Positions 43,217 to 53,468 are shown, counted from the stretch's first letter. The stretch: DNA of 64,000 nucleotides from Saccharopolyspora gregorii (GCF_024734405.1 NZ_CP059556.1:4340001-4404000), one strand, 5' to 3'. The notes: a model not told the origin generated them from the letters alone. Numbers and translations: made by a program.

Positions 43217-44355
43217 CCGCGCACCAGCCCCTCCAGGTCCGCGAGGTCCGCGGGCAGCCGCTCCGCGCCGGGCGGCCCGGATTCGGGCGGGAGCACCGGC
43301 CGGTCCGGGACGTCCGCCCCGGGGACCAGCAGGGCGGCCCCGCCGAGCACCAGGAGCAGCAGGCCCGCCGCGCCGAGCAGGAGCGCGCGCCGGCGGCGCG
43401 GGCGCGGCGGGACGGGGTCCGCGCCGTGCTCCGCGGTGTCGGCGGAGTCCCGTCGCGGCACCACCGCGTCCGAGGTGCCCGCGGCGGTGCCCCCGTCCCC
43501 CGTGGCGGCGGTGCCCGCGATGGCAGCGGTGTCCCCGCCGCCCCCGGTCTCCGCGGTTCCGGCGGCGAGCAGCCGCGCGCAGCGCGCGGCGGAGGGCCGC
43601 CGCTCCGGGTCGTACGCCGTCATGGCCGGCAGCACCTCGGCGAGCGGGTCCGGCAGCCAGTCCGGGATGCGGGGTTCGCGGGTCAGCCGGGCCACCGCGG
43701 CCTCGGTCTTGGTGCCGTCGTACTCGGCGCGCCCGGTGGCGCACTCCAGCAGCACGAGCCCGAGCGCGTACACGTCCGCGGCGTGGTCGACGTCCTCGTC
43801 GCGCACCTGCTCGGGCGCCATGTAGTGCGCGGAGCCCATGATCACGCCCGAGTCGGTCACCCGCCCCACGGCGTGCACGAGCCGCGAGATGCCGAAGTCG
43901 GCGAGGAAGACCCGCCCTTCCTCGGTGATGAGCACGTTGGAGGGCTTCACGTCCCGGTGCACGATCCCGTTGGCGTGCACGTGGGCCAGCACCTCCGCCA
44001 GCCGCCGGCCCAGCTCCACGACCTGCTCGGTCTCGAACGCGCCCGCCCGCAGGGCGGCGCTGAGGGTCCGGCCTTCGACGAGCTGCATGACGAGGTACGG
44101 ATCGCCGTCGCCGGACTCGGCGCCCGCGTCGTGCACGGCCACCAGACCGGGGTGGCTCAGCCGCGCCAGCAGCCGCGCCTCGTCCTCGAAGCGCCGCCGG
44201 GAGGCTTCGTCCGCGTCGGAGCGGAAGATCTTCACCGCGACCGGTCGCCCCAGCCGGGTGTCCACCGCGCGGTGGACGACGGACATGCCGCCACGTCCCA
44301 GGCGCCTGCCCAGCCGGTACCGCCCGCCCAGCAGCTTCGGAGCCGCGTCGTCCAT
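43213..44355 (-). CDS. transmembrane Ser/Thr protein kinase (PknB type)
   Basis: The protein has 380 residues. The kinase domain spans about 13-270: GRLGRGGMSVVHRA-like glycine loop, Lys42 in VAVKIF, Asp135 in VHRDVKPSN, Asp153 in LADFG and MAPEQ. A linker is followed by one membrane helix at about 325-345 (LLLGAAGLLLLVLGGAALL) and a short outer tail without PASTA repeats. It regulates targets by phosphorylation; substrates are unknown. The coupled lipoprotein gene suggests a cell-envelope role. Confidence 0.92.
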   Translation of the reverse strand: MDDAAPKLLGGRYRLGRRLGRGGMSVVHRAVDTRLGRPVAVKIFRSDADEASRRRFEDEARLLARLSHPGLVAVHDAGAESGDGDPYLVMQLVEGRTLSAALRAGAFETEQVVELGRRLAEVLAHVHANGIVHRDVKPSNVLITEEGRVFLADFGISRLVHAVGRVTDSGVIMGSAHYMAPEQVRDEDVDHAADVYALGLVLLECATGRAEYDGTKTEAAVARLTREPRIPDWLPDPLAEVLPAMTAYDPERRPSAARCARLLAAGTAETGGGGDTAAIAGTAATGDGGTAAGTSDAVVPRRDSADTAEHGADPVPPRPRRRRALLLGAAGLLLLVLGGAALLVPGADVPDRPVLPPESGPPGAERLPADLADLEGLVRG

Positions 44356-44504
44356 CCGTCCCTCCGCGGTGCCCGCCCGGACCCACCCGGGCCGCCGATG
44401 GGCGCCGACCCTAGCCGATGTGGATCACGCGCAGGAGGCGGAACGACAACGGGGTGGCCGCCCGGGCGAACCGGACGGCCACCCCGCTCGGGAGGTCGCC
44501 TGGA

Positions 44505-45941
44505 CTACTCGCGTTCCATCTTCGACATGTCGATGCGGCCGCGGACGCAGTACCAGCCCACGACCAGCGCGATCAGGATCACCGGCAGCGCCATCAGGGT
44601 GATCTGCCCGGTCTCGTCGAAGCCCATCAGGACCACGACGGAGGCCAGGAACGCCAGCGTGACGTACTCGATGTACGGGGAGAACGGCAGCCGGTAGCCG
44701 GGCCGCTCCACTTCCCCGCGCTTGGCCTTGCGCACGAACAGCAGGTGGCTGAGCACGATGATCGCCCAGGTGGCGAGGATGCCGATCGAGGCGAAGTTCA
44801 GCACGATCTCGAACGCCTGCTCCGGCACGACCGCGTTGAGCCCGACGCCGACGACGCAGACCGCGGAGGTCAGCAGGATGCCGCCGTAGGGCACCTGGCT
44901 CTTGTTCATCGCACCGGTGAACTTCGGCGCGGAGCCGGCCAGCGACATGGACCGCAGGATGCGACCGGTGGAGTACAGCCCCGAGTTGAGGCTGGACATG
45001 GCGGCGGTGAGCACCACGAGGTTCATCACGTCCCCGGCGTAGGGGACGCCGAGGTTGGCGAGGACGGTGACGAAGGGGCTCTCGCCGTCCTTGTAGGAGC
45101 TCCACGGCATCAGCATCGTGAGCAGCACGACGGAGCCGACGTAGAAGATCCCGATCCGCCACATGATCGAGTTGATCGCCTTGGGCATGATCTTCTCGGG
45201 GTTCTCCGTCTCACCGGCGGCGACGCCGACGAGCTCGACGGAGGCGTAGGCGAACACGACGCCCTGCATGATCAGCACGACCGGCACGACCCCGGAGGGG
45301 AAGACCCCGCCGTTGTCGGAGATCACCGAGAACCCGGCCTGGTGACCGTCGATGGCGTGGCCGGTGACGATCAGGTAGATGCCGATGAGCATGAACAGCA
45401 CCAGCGCGCCGACCTTGACGATGGCGAACCAGAACTCCATCTCGCCGAACAGCCGCACCGACACCATGTTCAGCGCGAGCACGACGCCCAGCGCGATCAG
45501 CGCCAGCACCCACTGCGGGATCGGGGAGAACAGCGCCCAGAAGTGGGCGTAGAGCGCGATGGCCGTGATGTCGGCGATGCCGGTGGTGGACCAGTTCAGG
45601 AAGTGCATCCACCCCGCGGTGTAGGCCCCCTTCTCCCCCATGAACTCCCGGGCGTAGGACACGAACGCGCCGGACGAGGGACGGTAGAGGATGAGCTCGC
45701 CGAGGGAGCGGACCACGAAGAACGCGAACAGCCCGCACACCGCGTAGGCGATGGCCAGCGCGGGCCCGGCCTGCACGAGCCTGCCGCCCGCGCCGAGGAA
45801 CAGGCCGGTGCCGATCGCGCCGCCGATGGCGATCATGTTGATGTGCCGCGCCTTCAGCGACTTGCTGTAGCCGGCGTCTCCGGCGTCGACGGGCTGCTTC
45901 CCGTTCGGATCGCCGCCGGTCTGGAGGGTTTCTTGGCTCAC
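44505..45941 (-). CDS. amino-acid permease, APC family (AnsP/GabP-like)
   Basis: The protein has 478 residues with a family signature near the start (LKARHINMIAIGGAIGTGLFLGAG) and about twelve hydrophobic segments. The layout matches asparagine/GABA/aromatic amino-acid proton symporters of the AAT group; SSGAFVSYAREFMGEKGAYTAGW is typical. The substrate is not fixed by sequence. Start GTG 45941. A decayed relative lies upstream at 46.5-46.9 kb. Confidence 0.88.
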   Translation of the reverse strand: MSQETLQTGGDPNGKQPVDAGDAGYSKSLKARHINMIAIGGAIGTGLFLGAGGRLVQAGPALAIAYAVCGLFAFFVVRSLGELILYRPSSGAFVSYAREFMGEKGAYTAGWMHFLNWSTTGIADITAIALYAHFWALFSPIPQWVLALIALGVVLALNMVSVRLFGEMEFWFAIVKVGALVLFMLIGIYLIVTGHAIDGHQAGFSVISDNGGVFPSGVVPVVLIMQGVVFAYASVELVGVAAGETENPEKIMPKAINSIMWRIGIFYVGSVVLLTMLMPWSSYKDGESPFVTVLANLGVPYAGDVMNLVVLTAAMSSLNSGLYSTGRILRSMSLAGSAPKFTGAMNKSQVPYGGILLTSAVCVVGVGLNAVVPEQAFEIVLNFASIGILATWAIIVLSHLLFVRKAKRGEVERPGYRLPFSPYIEYVTLAFLASVVVLMGFDETGQITLMALPVILIALVVGWYCVRGRIDMSKMERE

Positions 45942-46549
45942 TGTGTCCGGAATTTCCGTTCTGCTCGTCCACGCGGTCGGCCTGCGCGGTTGCTCGCGAC
46001 TCCTCGGGGTCGCCGTTCCGGACGCTCGGGGGTTCGCCTCGATGCGCGGATTCGCCGGCGTGGAGGGTCCTTCTCAGGGCACACCGGGCCGGGCGACCAC
46101 GTTCCGGCGGCCCGCGCAACCCGTTCCGATGCTTGGGACGGAATGGTGCGGCGCACACGCTCAGTTGTCAAGATCCACACCGCCTCACCCGAATCGAGCA
46201 GCATTCCCCAGAGAAAGTGTAATGAACGTCGCAGACAGTACCTGTTTTCCTAGGCCAACGCCCAGCGGAGGAACTCGCAGGCCAGAGGCTTGCCGAGGGA
46301 CTGGTGAGGGGTTTCCCGACACCCTGAGTTCCACTTCCGTCCACCTGGCGGGGGACCTCCGGCAGGGTGTTCAATCCGGCGGGCAAGAATGCCGGGGCCC
46401 CCATTCAGCGTGCCTACTGGACAATTCCGGCGCTCGCCGAAATCAATTCTTAACTCGCCGGAACGTCCCCGCCGCGCCGGCGCGGCACCGCCCGAACCGG
46501 GCGCGATCGCGAGGATGACGCCCCGCGCCGGCAGGCTCTGGTGCGGGCT
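45942..46549. other. gap of mixed composition without an intact gene
   Basis: About 600 nt lie upstream of the permease. The stretch 46150-46260 is richer in A and T than its surroundings. Short inverted segments such as CCGGCGGGC...GCCGG occur near 46376-46396. Several frames are open, but none has a start, codon bias or family I recognise. It may hold the permease promoter and debris of the decayed element next to it. Confidence 0.4.
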
Positions 46550-46930
46550 CGCCCGCGTCCCGGCGGCGGCGCTGAGGGCCATCGACACCAGCACCGCCAC
46601 GCTCGCCGCGGTCATCGGCAGCACCGGGTAGGCACACGTCCTGATCCGCACGACCGCCGGATCCTCGCGCTCCCAGCGCCGCCGCAGCACCGGACAACAC
46701 CCCCGCCGCGGCACCCCGCGCGAGTCGCCCCGGTGCGGCCACGCCGGAGCGTCCCCGTGCTCGCCGAGCACGGGACGAGGTGCGGAGCCCGGAGTTGAGC
46801 ACCGACCGCACCGCCACCAGGATCACCGCCCGCAACGCCACCCCGGCTCCCGGGATGCCGATGGTGTCGAAGACCGCCACGAACGGGGATTCGCCGGCGA
46901 CGAGGGTGTTCGCGGATCCGAACACCGGGG
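46550..46930 (-). pseudogene. decayed amino-acid permease
   Basis: Two frames recall the neighbouring permease. The first, GESPFVAVFDTIGIPGAGV and VLNSGLRTS, matches its GESPFVTVLANLGVPYAGD and SLNSGLYST. The second has LGEHGDAPAW and then YPVLPMTAASVAVLVSMALS, recalling the C-terminal helix region. Much of the membrane core is missing and at least one frameshift separates the parts. It ends just before the SDR stop. It may be a second permease or an ancient duplication. Confidence 0.65.
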
Positions 46931-46939
46931 CGGTGGCGG

Positions 46940-47680
46940 TCAGTCCTGCCGGGTGGGCCGCAGGACGATGTCGCCGATCTCCACGTCGTCGGGCTGTTCG
47001 ACGGCGAACGCGATGGCGCGGGCGACGGCGTCGGGCCCGATGCCGAGCTCGGCCATGTTCTGCCGGTACTGCGCGCGCCGCACCGGGTCTTCGACGTGGT
47101 CGACGAGCTCGGTGCGGACGTAGCCGGGCGAGATGGTGGTGGTGCGCACCGAGCCGTCGGTGGATTCCTGGCGCAGCGCCTCCATCGTGGTGCGCACCGC
47201 GTTCTTGACCCCCGCGTAGACGGCCTGCGTCGGCACGATCTTGAGGCCGGAGGTGGACGCGGTGGTGACGAAGTGCCCGCGGCCCTGGCGGCGGAACAGC
47301 GGCAGCGCGGCGGAGATGCCGTGCAGCACGCCGCGCAGGTTGACGTCGATCATGGCTTCCCAGTCGTCGACGTCGAGGTCGGTCATGGGCGCGACGCGCG
47401 CGATGCCCGCGTTGCTCACCAGCACGTCGAGCCGCCCGTGGCCCTCGACGGCCCGGTCGACGAGCCGCTGCAGGTCGGCGCGGCGGGTGACGTCGACGGC
47501 GAGCGCCTCCGCCCGCCCGCCGTCGGCGCGGATGCCCGCGACGAGCTCGTCGAGCCGGTCGGTGCGGCGGGCCCCGAGCAGGACGGTGGCGCCGCGGGCG
47601 GCGAGCTCCCGCGCGGTGGCGGCGCCGATCCCGCTGCTGGCCCCGGTGATGGCGATGATCTTCTCGTTCGGCCCGTTCAT
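46940..47680 (-). CDS. SDR-family oxidoreductase
   Basis: The protein has 246 residues: TGASSGIGAATARELAARG, SNAGIARVAPMTD, TASTSGLKIVPTQAVYAGVK and the ISPGYVRTELVDHV tail of the YdfG/clavaldehyde-like SDR group. Many of these act on broad alcohol or carbonyl substrates and are controlled by a divergent TetR protein. Here a TetR gene lies in that position, with paired palindromes between. ATG 47680. Confidence 0.88.
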   Translation of the reverse strand: MNGPNEKIIAITGASSGIGAATARELAARGATVLLGARRTDRLDELVAGIRADGGRAEALAVDVTRRADLQRLVDRAVEGHGRLDVLVSNAGIARVAPMTDLDVDDWEAMIDVNLRGVLHGISAALPLFRRQGRGHFVTTASTSGLKIVPTQAVYAGVKNAVRTTMEALRQESTDGSVRTTTISPGYVRTELVDHVEDPVRRAQYRQNMAELGIGPDAVARAIAFAVEQPDDVEIGDIVLRPTRQD

Positions 47681-47703
47681 CCCACTGGCTCCAGGTCTAA
47701 GCT

Positions 47704-47746
47704 GACAGTTGTCCGGTTACGACTCCGACCGTACCGGACAACTGTC
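47704..47746. promoter_or_regulatory. paired palindromes between SDR and TetR genes
   Basis: GACAGTTGTCCGGT (47704-47717) and ACCGGACAACTGTC (47733-47746) are perfect inverted arms with 15 nt between. Each arm itself contains the near-palindrome GACAGTTGTC. Two TetR dimers could bind, covering both promoters, a common layout for a self-repressing TetR/SDR pair. Confidence 0.7.
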
Positions 47747-47774
47747 CGCTTGTCTCCGCTGGAAGGGGAGCACC

Positions 47775-48335
47775 GTGCCCGACCGAGAACTCCGCTCCGA
47801 CGCCGCCGCCAACCGCGACCGCATCGTCCAGGCCGCGCGGGACGCGCTGAGCAGGTCGAACGGCGCGGCGACCGAGCTGAAGCTGCACGCCGTCGCCAAG
47901 GCGGCCGGCGTCGGCCAGGGCACCCTCTACCGGCACTTCCCCACCCGCGAGCACCTGCTCGCCGAGGTCTACCGGGAGGAGCTGGACCAGCTCGTCGAGG
48001 AGGTGCCGCCGCTGCTGGCCGAGCACCCGCCGCAGGCGGCGATGACCCGCTGGCTGCGGCGGCTCGTCGAGTACGCGCGGGTCAAGCGCGGCGTGATGGC
48101 CGCGATCGAGGCCTCGGCCTGGCAGGACCTGCACGCGGGCCGGCACCACCGGATCGACGACGCCCTGGGCGCACTGCTCGACCGGGGGAAGGCGGCGGGC
48201 GAGTTCCGCGCGGACGTCGACGCCGCCGACGTCCTGCTGCTGCTCGGCGGGCTGTCCCGCATCCCCGAAGCCGAGTGGGACGCGCGCGCGCCGACCCTCG
48301 TCGAACTCGTCGTCAACGGCCTCCGGGCGAGGTGA
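47775..48335 (+). CDS. TetR-family regulator
   Basis: The protein has 186 residues. The helix-turn-helix spans about 14-55 (IVQAARDALSRSNGAATELK and GVGQGTLYRHFPTREHLLAEV) and the rest is helical with ARVKRGVMAAIEASAW. It is divergent from the SDR gene and probably represses it and itself through the palindromes between them. GTG 47775 has an AAGGGGAG site. Confidence 0.88.
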   Translation: MPDRELRSDAAANRDRIVQAARDALSRSNGAATELKLHAVAKAAGVGQGTLYRHFPTREHLLAEVYREELDQLVEEVPPLLAEHPPQAAMTRWLRRLVEYARVKRGVMAAIEASAWQDLHAGRHHRIDDALGALLDRGKAAGEFRADVDAADVLLLLGGLSRIPEAEWDARAPTLVELVVNGLRAR

Positions 48336-48549
48336 TCAGGCCCGGGGTGCGGGCGGCTTGCACCGCCGTCCACACCGCGGTGATCCACCGGTTCGAGCCG
48401 CCCCGGCCTGACTCCTCAAGCGCGCCGAGCACGCGGCTCACGAGCGGCCACGAGAGATGAGCCGGCGCCATCGGACGGGATGCGCGGTCCGCGCACGACG
48501 AACCGGATCGTTCACCGCGCCCGGGCGCCGACCTCCACGACCGCGCGGA

Positions 48550-48855
48550 TCACACCGATTCGTCCGTGGCGACGCACAGCTGGACGTGCTCGTGCAACTC
48601 GTACGCCGCTTCGGTGATCCGCTCCTTGAGCGCCCCGTCGTAGAGATGGGCGTTCGATTCCGTTGTCGGGAACACGTCCACGAGGACGCTCACCGTCGCC
48701 TTGGGCAGCTGCTCCAGCTCCGCCCATTCCCGGGCCAGAGCCTCCAGGCTTTCCAGCACGATCCGGTACTTCTCCTCGTCGAACCCCTCGTTCATGCGCA
48801 GCGCGGTGGAGAACTCGAGCCACGTCCGGACGAAGCGACTTGCGGTTTCGGTCAT
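48550..48855 (-). CDS. predicted immunity protein for the Rhs toxin
   Basis: The protein has 101 residues, is acidic and predicted mostly helical (ESLEALAREWAELEQL). No signal peptide is visible, and I do not recognise a named immunity family. The role comes from context: its ATG overlaps the stop of the Rhs gene by 4 nt, the standard place and coupling for an immunity gene. It would act in the cytosol, binding the C-terminal toxin domain. Confidence 0.6.
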   Translation of the reverse strand: MTETASRFVRTWLEFSTALRMNEGFDEEKYRIVLESLEALAREWAELEQLPKATVSVLVDVFPTTESNAHLYDGALKERITEAAYELHEHVQLCVATDESV

Positions 48856-51800
48856 CTCGGTCGAATCCTCGTGATCGCGTTTCGCGGGATCTCACCGACG
48901 AGGAGGACTTCCTCGGAGGCCTTGGCGTAGTTCTTGGCCATCACACCGTTGAGGTGCTGATCCCGGCCTTCCCTGGTGGACAGGTCGAGGACCCTGCCGT
49001 CGAACTTGTCGAGATCGATGCGCACGAGCCCGTTGTCCCGATTGTAGTAACGCCGCGCGACGTCGGCGCTCCGGGTCGTGGAGATGTACCTGGTCCTGAT
49101 CCTGCTCCCGTGGAGCACGTGCGCGGTGGGGTTGCGGTTGTCCGAATCGATCGGCCTCTTCGCTTTGAGACCCATTCCCAGGTTCAGCCGCCGTTTGTCG
49201 CCGGGCGAGAGGTTCCGGTACACGTACCGGCAGCTGTCCGGCGTCAGACCGAGGGGGTCGATCCACAGGTGCGGATTCGCCACGTACCGGTGCGAATTCG
49301 GACCGGCGGCCAATCCGAGCGGATCCGAGCTGAGATAACTGCCGATGGCCGGGTCGTAGTGCCGCATGACGTTGTAGTTGAGGCCGGTCTCGGCATCGGC
49401 GTACTGGCCGGGAAAGCGCAGGGGCGTGTCCGCGTCGGTGCGGCCGTGTCCGAGCGGGTTGCCCCACAGGGTCGTGCGGTGGAACCACGCGATCGCGCCT
49501 CGGTCGTCGACGAGTTCGGCCGGGGAACCGGCGAGATCGGTGACGATGGCGAAGAACCGCTCGTCGAACCACTGCTGAGGTGCCTGCCGCAGCGGTGCGC
49601 GTTCGCGTTGCGCCAGCGGCCGGAACGTGTCGGGTTCGTAGTCCCAGACGGTGGTGCGGGCTGAGGCTGTGTCGTGCGCGCCTCCGGCGGTGTGCACCTG
49701 CTCGGCCAGCAGGAACCCGTCCCAGCTGAACTCGACCTGTTCGACGACCCGGCCATCCGGATCGAGACGTCGCTTGGCGGTGCGGCGGCCGAACGGGTCG
49801 TAGAGGTAGCGCCAGCGGGTGCCGTCGGGGGTGCGGACCTCGCTGAGCCGGTCCTCGGCGTCCCAGAGGTACCGCCAGGTCACCAGCTTGCCCGACAGCC
49901 GTCGCTGCTGGCGTGCGACCACCCTGCCCTGGGCGTCGTGCTCGTACCGGACGGACCCCGCGGACCGCACGAGCGTTCCCGAGATCTCCCGCGGCCCGAC
50001 GTAGTCGGCCTGCACCGAGCCGTAAGGCGTCGGCCAGCTCGCTTCGGTGATGTTCCCCGCCGCGTCGTAGGCGTAGCGCTCGGTCCACCCCGCGGCGCGG
50101 ACCGCGGTGATCCGACCGAGCCGATCGAGGTCGAACGACCGCGCCCCGGTCGAGGACTCGTTGATCCCGGTCAGCTGCCCGTCCGGCCGGTACCGGTAGG
50201 AGCGCTGCTGGACCGGTGCTCCGGTGGCTCCGGTGATGTGCTGGGCCAGCAACTCGTGGTCGGCGCTCCACGCCTGCGTGAGCGTCGCAGCGGTTCCCAG
50301 CGAGCGCGCGACCTCGTGGCCCGCCGCGTCGTAGTCGAAGCGCAGCGTGCGCCCGGCGGCGTGCAGCGCGAGCGGCTGGCCGATGGCGTTGTACTCCCAC
50401 CTGCTCTCCGCGCCCGACGGCGTGACGCGGCGGACGCAGCGCCCGAGCACGTCGTAGGTCGACTGGATCGTGCGGCCGTTCACGGTCTCTTCGACCACCC
50501 GGCTCCCGGCGTCGTACCGCAGCCGAACCTCGGTGTGACCGTTGGCAGCGGTGACGAGCCTACCGACTTCGTCGTAGCCGAACGTCGTCGTCCCGTCCGG
50601 GGTCCGGCGTTCGACGACGTCACCGATCAGGTTGCGCACGTAGGACGTGCTCTGCCCGGAGGCATCGGTTCGCTCGATCAGCTGCCCCGCCGCGTCATAC
50701 CGGTAAGCGACGGTGCAGCCGTTGAAATCGGTCTCGCGAACGAGGTTTCCACCCGCGTCGTACTCGTAGTGCCAGACCCGGCCGTTCTCGTTGGTGACGC
50801 CGGTCAACCGCAGTTCGCTGTCGTAGTCGAACTGAAGCCTGCTGCCGTCCGGCCGGGTCTCGGCCGCCACCAGGTCGAAGTGCGCCACCTCGGTCCTGGT
50901 GACGTCGCCGACTTCGTCGACGTCTTCGCGCAGGTTGTTCTCACCGTCGTAGCGGTACCGCACGACGCCGCCGCCCGGCTTCCGGCGCCAGGCGAGCTCG
51001 CCGCCGACGGTCCACCCGAAGCGTTCGACGCCGCCGACCGGGTCGATCGTCTCGGCCACGCGGCCGAAACGGTCGGGCGTCGTACTCGTTGCGGCGGACT
51101 CGGCCCAGCGCGTCGATCCGGCTCAGCAACCGGTCCTCGGCGTCCCACCCGGAGATCACCGCGTTGCCCAGCGGGTCGACCTCCTTGACCACCTGGCCGA
51201 GCTCGTTGAGGTGGAATTCGGTGCAGTGCCCCTGGGAATCGATCGAGCGGGTGATCCGGTTCTCGCTGTCGTACTCCATGGTTCCGCTCAAGCAACCTCC
51301 GGAGCCGTCGGTCCGCACGCAGCGTCCGCGCTCGTCGTAGGTGTAGCGGTACCACTCGCCGTTGCGGTCGGTCCACGAGGTGATCCGCTCCGCCTCGTCG
51401 TACTCGAAGCGCATCGGCCGCCCGGATGCGTTGGTCACTTCGACGAGCCGGGCGTCCTCGTAGCGGTAGCGCATCAGCTCGACCTCGCCGTCGGCGGCGA
51501 TCGAGTGCAGCGCCGTCACCAGGCCGCCCGTCGTTTCGACGCGGACCCGGTAACCGCAGCCGTGCCGGATCTCCGTCGGCGTTCCGGCCCCGTGGCGGAG
51601 GACGTCGATCCGATCGCCTCGAACATCCGTGATCGACGACAGGTCCAGCCGGTTCGTGGTGAAGTGCAGCGTCAGGCCCTGCTCGCGATCCGAGATCAGG
51701 TAGGCACCGGAATCGGTCCGGCCGAGCCGGCGCGATCCCGGCCCGTCCGCCCACGAACCGGGGGCGGGTGCCGGGAAGTGGTGCAGCGTGCCGTCGGCCG

Positions 51801-53079
51801 CGGCGAAGCTCACTCCGGACGCGTCGATCTCGAGCCGTTGGTCCAGCATCGACGTCCAGCTCCGGCCGAACCAGCGACCGGTGCGGAACGCGGAGAAGTG
51901 CGTGCGTTCGACCACCAGCGGAAGGGCGCCGAGGAATTCGGCGTCGACCTGGCTGAGCACCATCTGCCCGGTGGCGACGTCGATCGGATCCTTCTCGCAG
52001 CGGAGCTTGTTCGGTGAGCGCCGGTTCGGCTCCTGATCGCGCAGCGAGCGGTTGCTGCTGGTGGACCGGGTGCCGGCCGGGCCGTTACCGCCGCCTCTGC
52101 TCCCGATCGGGCCGGGGGAGGCGCGGTCACCGCTCGCGGAGTCGTTGTCGAACCGGCTCGACCGGTCCTGCCCGGAGCCGCCCCTGGAGTCGTTGTTCGC
52201 GGAGCGGGTGGACGCGGGACCGTCGCCCGCCCCGTCCGCGCCCGTCGACCTGGTCGTCGCCGGGGCGTCGCCGTTCCCGGGCTTCGGCGGTGGCGGCGTC
52301 TTGCCCGGTCCGGCCGAGGACCCGTCCGCCTTGATCTTCCGGAGCTTGTCGCCCGCGTCGCCGAAGCCCTTGCCGAGCTTCTTCAGCAACGGGGTGAGCG
52401 CCTTGAACGCGCGGACCAGCTTGGACGTGATGTCCGCGATCCGCGCGGCGACCTTCGCCACCTCGGCGACGACCTGCGGCACCACCCACGTCATCCCGAC
52501 CCCGAGCGTCGCCAGCACCTGCAGCGCCCAGCTCACCAGGTGCCCGACCAGTTCGGCGATGATGTCGCGCACCAGGGTCCGCACCGCACCGACGACCTCA
52601 CCGGCCGTGGCGATGCCGTCAGCGGCGCCTTGCGCGGCGCTCTTGGCGGCCTCGATCAGCGCACCGATGTCCTCGCTGCGCGCCCGGTAGGCGTCCCCCG
52701 CCTGACCGGTCCAGCTGGCGGTATCGGACTTGACCACATCGGTCATCTCGGTCCGCACGGCGTCGAGCTCGGCGGCGACTTTCTTCCACGTCTCCGAATG
52801 CGCCTTGATCTCGTCCGGGTCCCCGGTGAGCGCGTCCAGCGCGTCCGACACCGGGCCGACGTGCTCCATCAACCAGCCCACGCCGGCGGCCAGGATCGCG
52901 CCGAACGGGTCCAGCGCCATCCCCAGCGCGTCCAGCCCGGTCCCGACCGCCCCCATGACGCCCGCGGCCCAATCGCCGGACTCGACCGCCTTCCTGGTCT
53001 CGTCCACCGATTCCAGGATCGGTACCCCGCTCAGCGACGTGGTCGAATCCTGTCGCTGCGCCACCAACGGATTGCTCAC
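48852..53079 (-). pseudogene. Rhs-type polymorphic toxin, frameshifted, with probable ADP-ribosyltransferase tip
   Basis: Two frames make one Rhs protein of about 1,400 residues. The N-terminal part (from GTG 53079) has a WXG-like module with GVGWLMEHVGP and SWTGQAGDAYR, helical membrane-like stretches and a disordered Ser/Asn/Gly linker. The repeat region is full of YD motifs (YRYDGENN, YEYDAGG, YDPFGRR) and ends with the Rhs core marker ETGLNYNVMRHYDPAIGSYLS, then DPLGL. The last 120 residues (YRNLSPGDK, RYISTTRS, SEEVLLVGEIP) suggest an Arg-Ser-Glu ADP-ribosyltransferase. The frame breaks at a GGG run at 51075-51077 (CCC on the coding strand), fixed by one base. Confidence 0.75.
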
Positions 53080-53344
53080 CGCGCACCCCCGCGCGCACGC
53101 ACGAGCCGACGGGAGGCTCAGGACGAACGAGACGAACCGGCCCGCACCGGACGGACTGCACCACCGCGCCCATGGAAACGAACAACTCCCCTGGCATGTC
53201 GGCTCCCCCTTGCAGCCGGACCAAAGTACCTGCGCGGTCGAGAGGTGCGGGCGGCGGCGCCGACGCCACCCGAGCGAGATCGCTCCGCGCAGCGGGAGGC
53301 CGGACGCTCCGCCGACCACCACCACCCGCCCGACCAGGACGTGA

Positions 53345-53391
53345 GTGAACGGACCGTTCGTCCGACCAGATCGGACGAACGGTCCGTTCAC
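53345..53391. terminator. perfect 21-bp hairpin between Rhs and DUF397 genes
   Basis: Arms at 53345-53365 and 53371-53391 (core GAACGGACCGTTCGTCC) pair perfectly around a 5-nt loop. It belongs to the GAACGG/CCGTTC hairpin family in this window. It lies upstream of the Rhs gene and probably ends transcription from the DUF397 gene. The rest of 53080-53468 has no gene I can support. Confidence 0.8.
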
Positions 53392-53468
53392 CCCTGGCGA
53401 TCAGGGAAGGTGGCGGCGGATTCGATGTCGAGCCGGTAGCGGCCGAACCTCCGCCCGTTCGGCGGAGA

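Noticed and set aside
46168-46404. Minus-strand frame of 78 codons upstream of the permease
   Set aside because: No ribosome site, unusual composition and no family; it lies in the debris region.
51060-51090. Programmed frameshift in the Rhs gene
   Set aside because: No slippery heptamer or downstream structure is visible, and the site is a simple GGG run like the other two breaks; an error or mutation is more likely.
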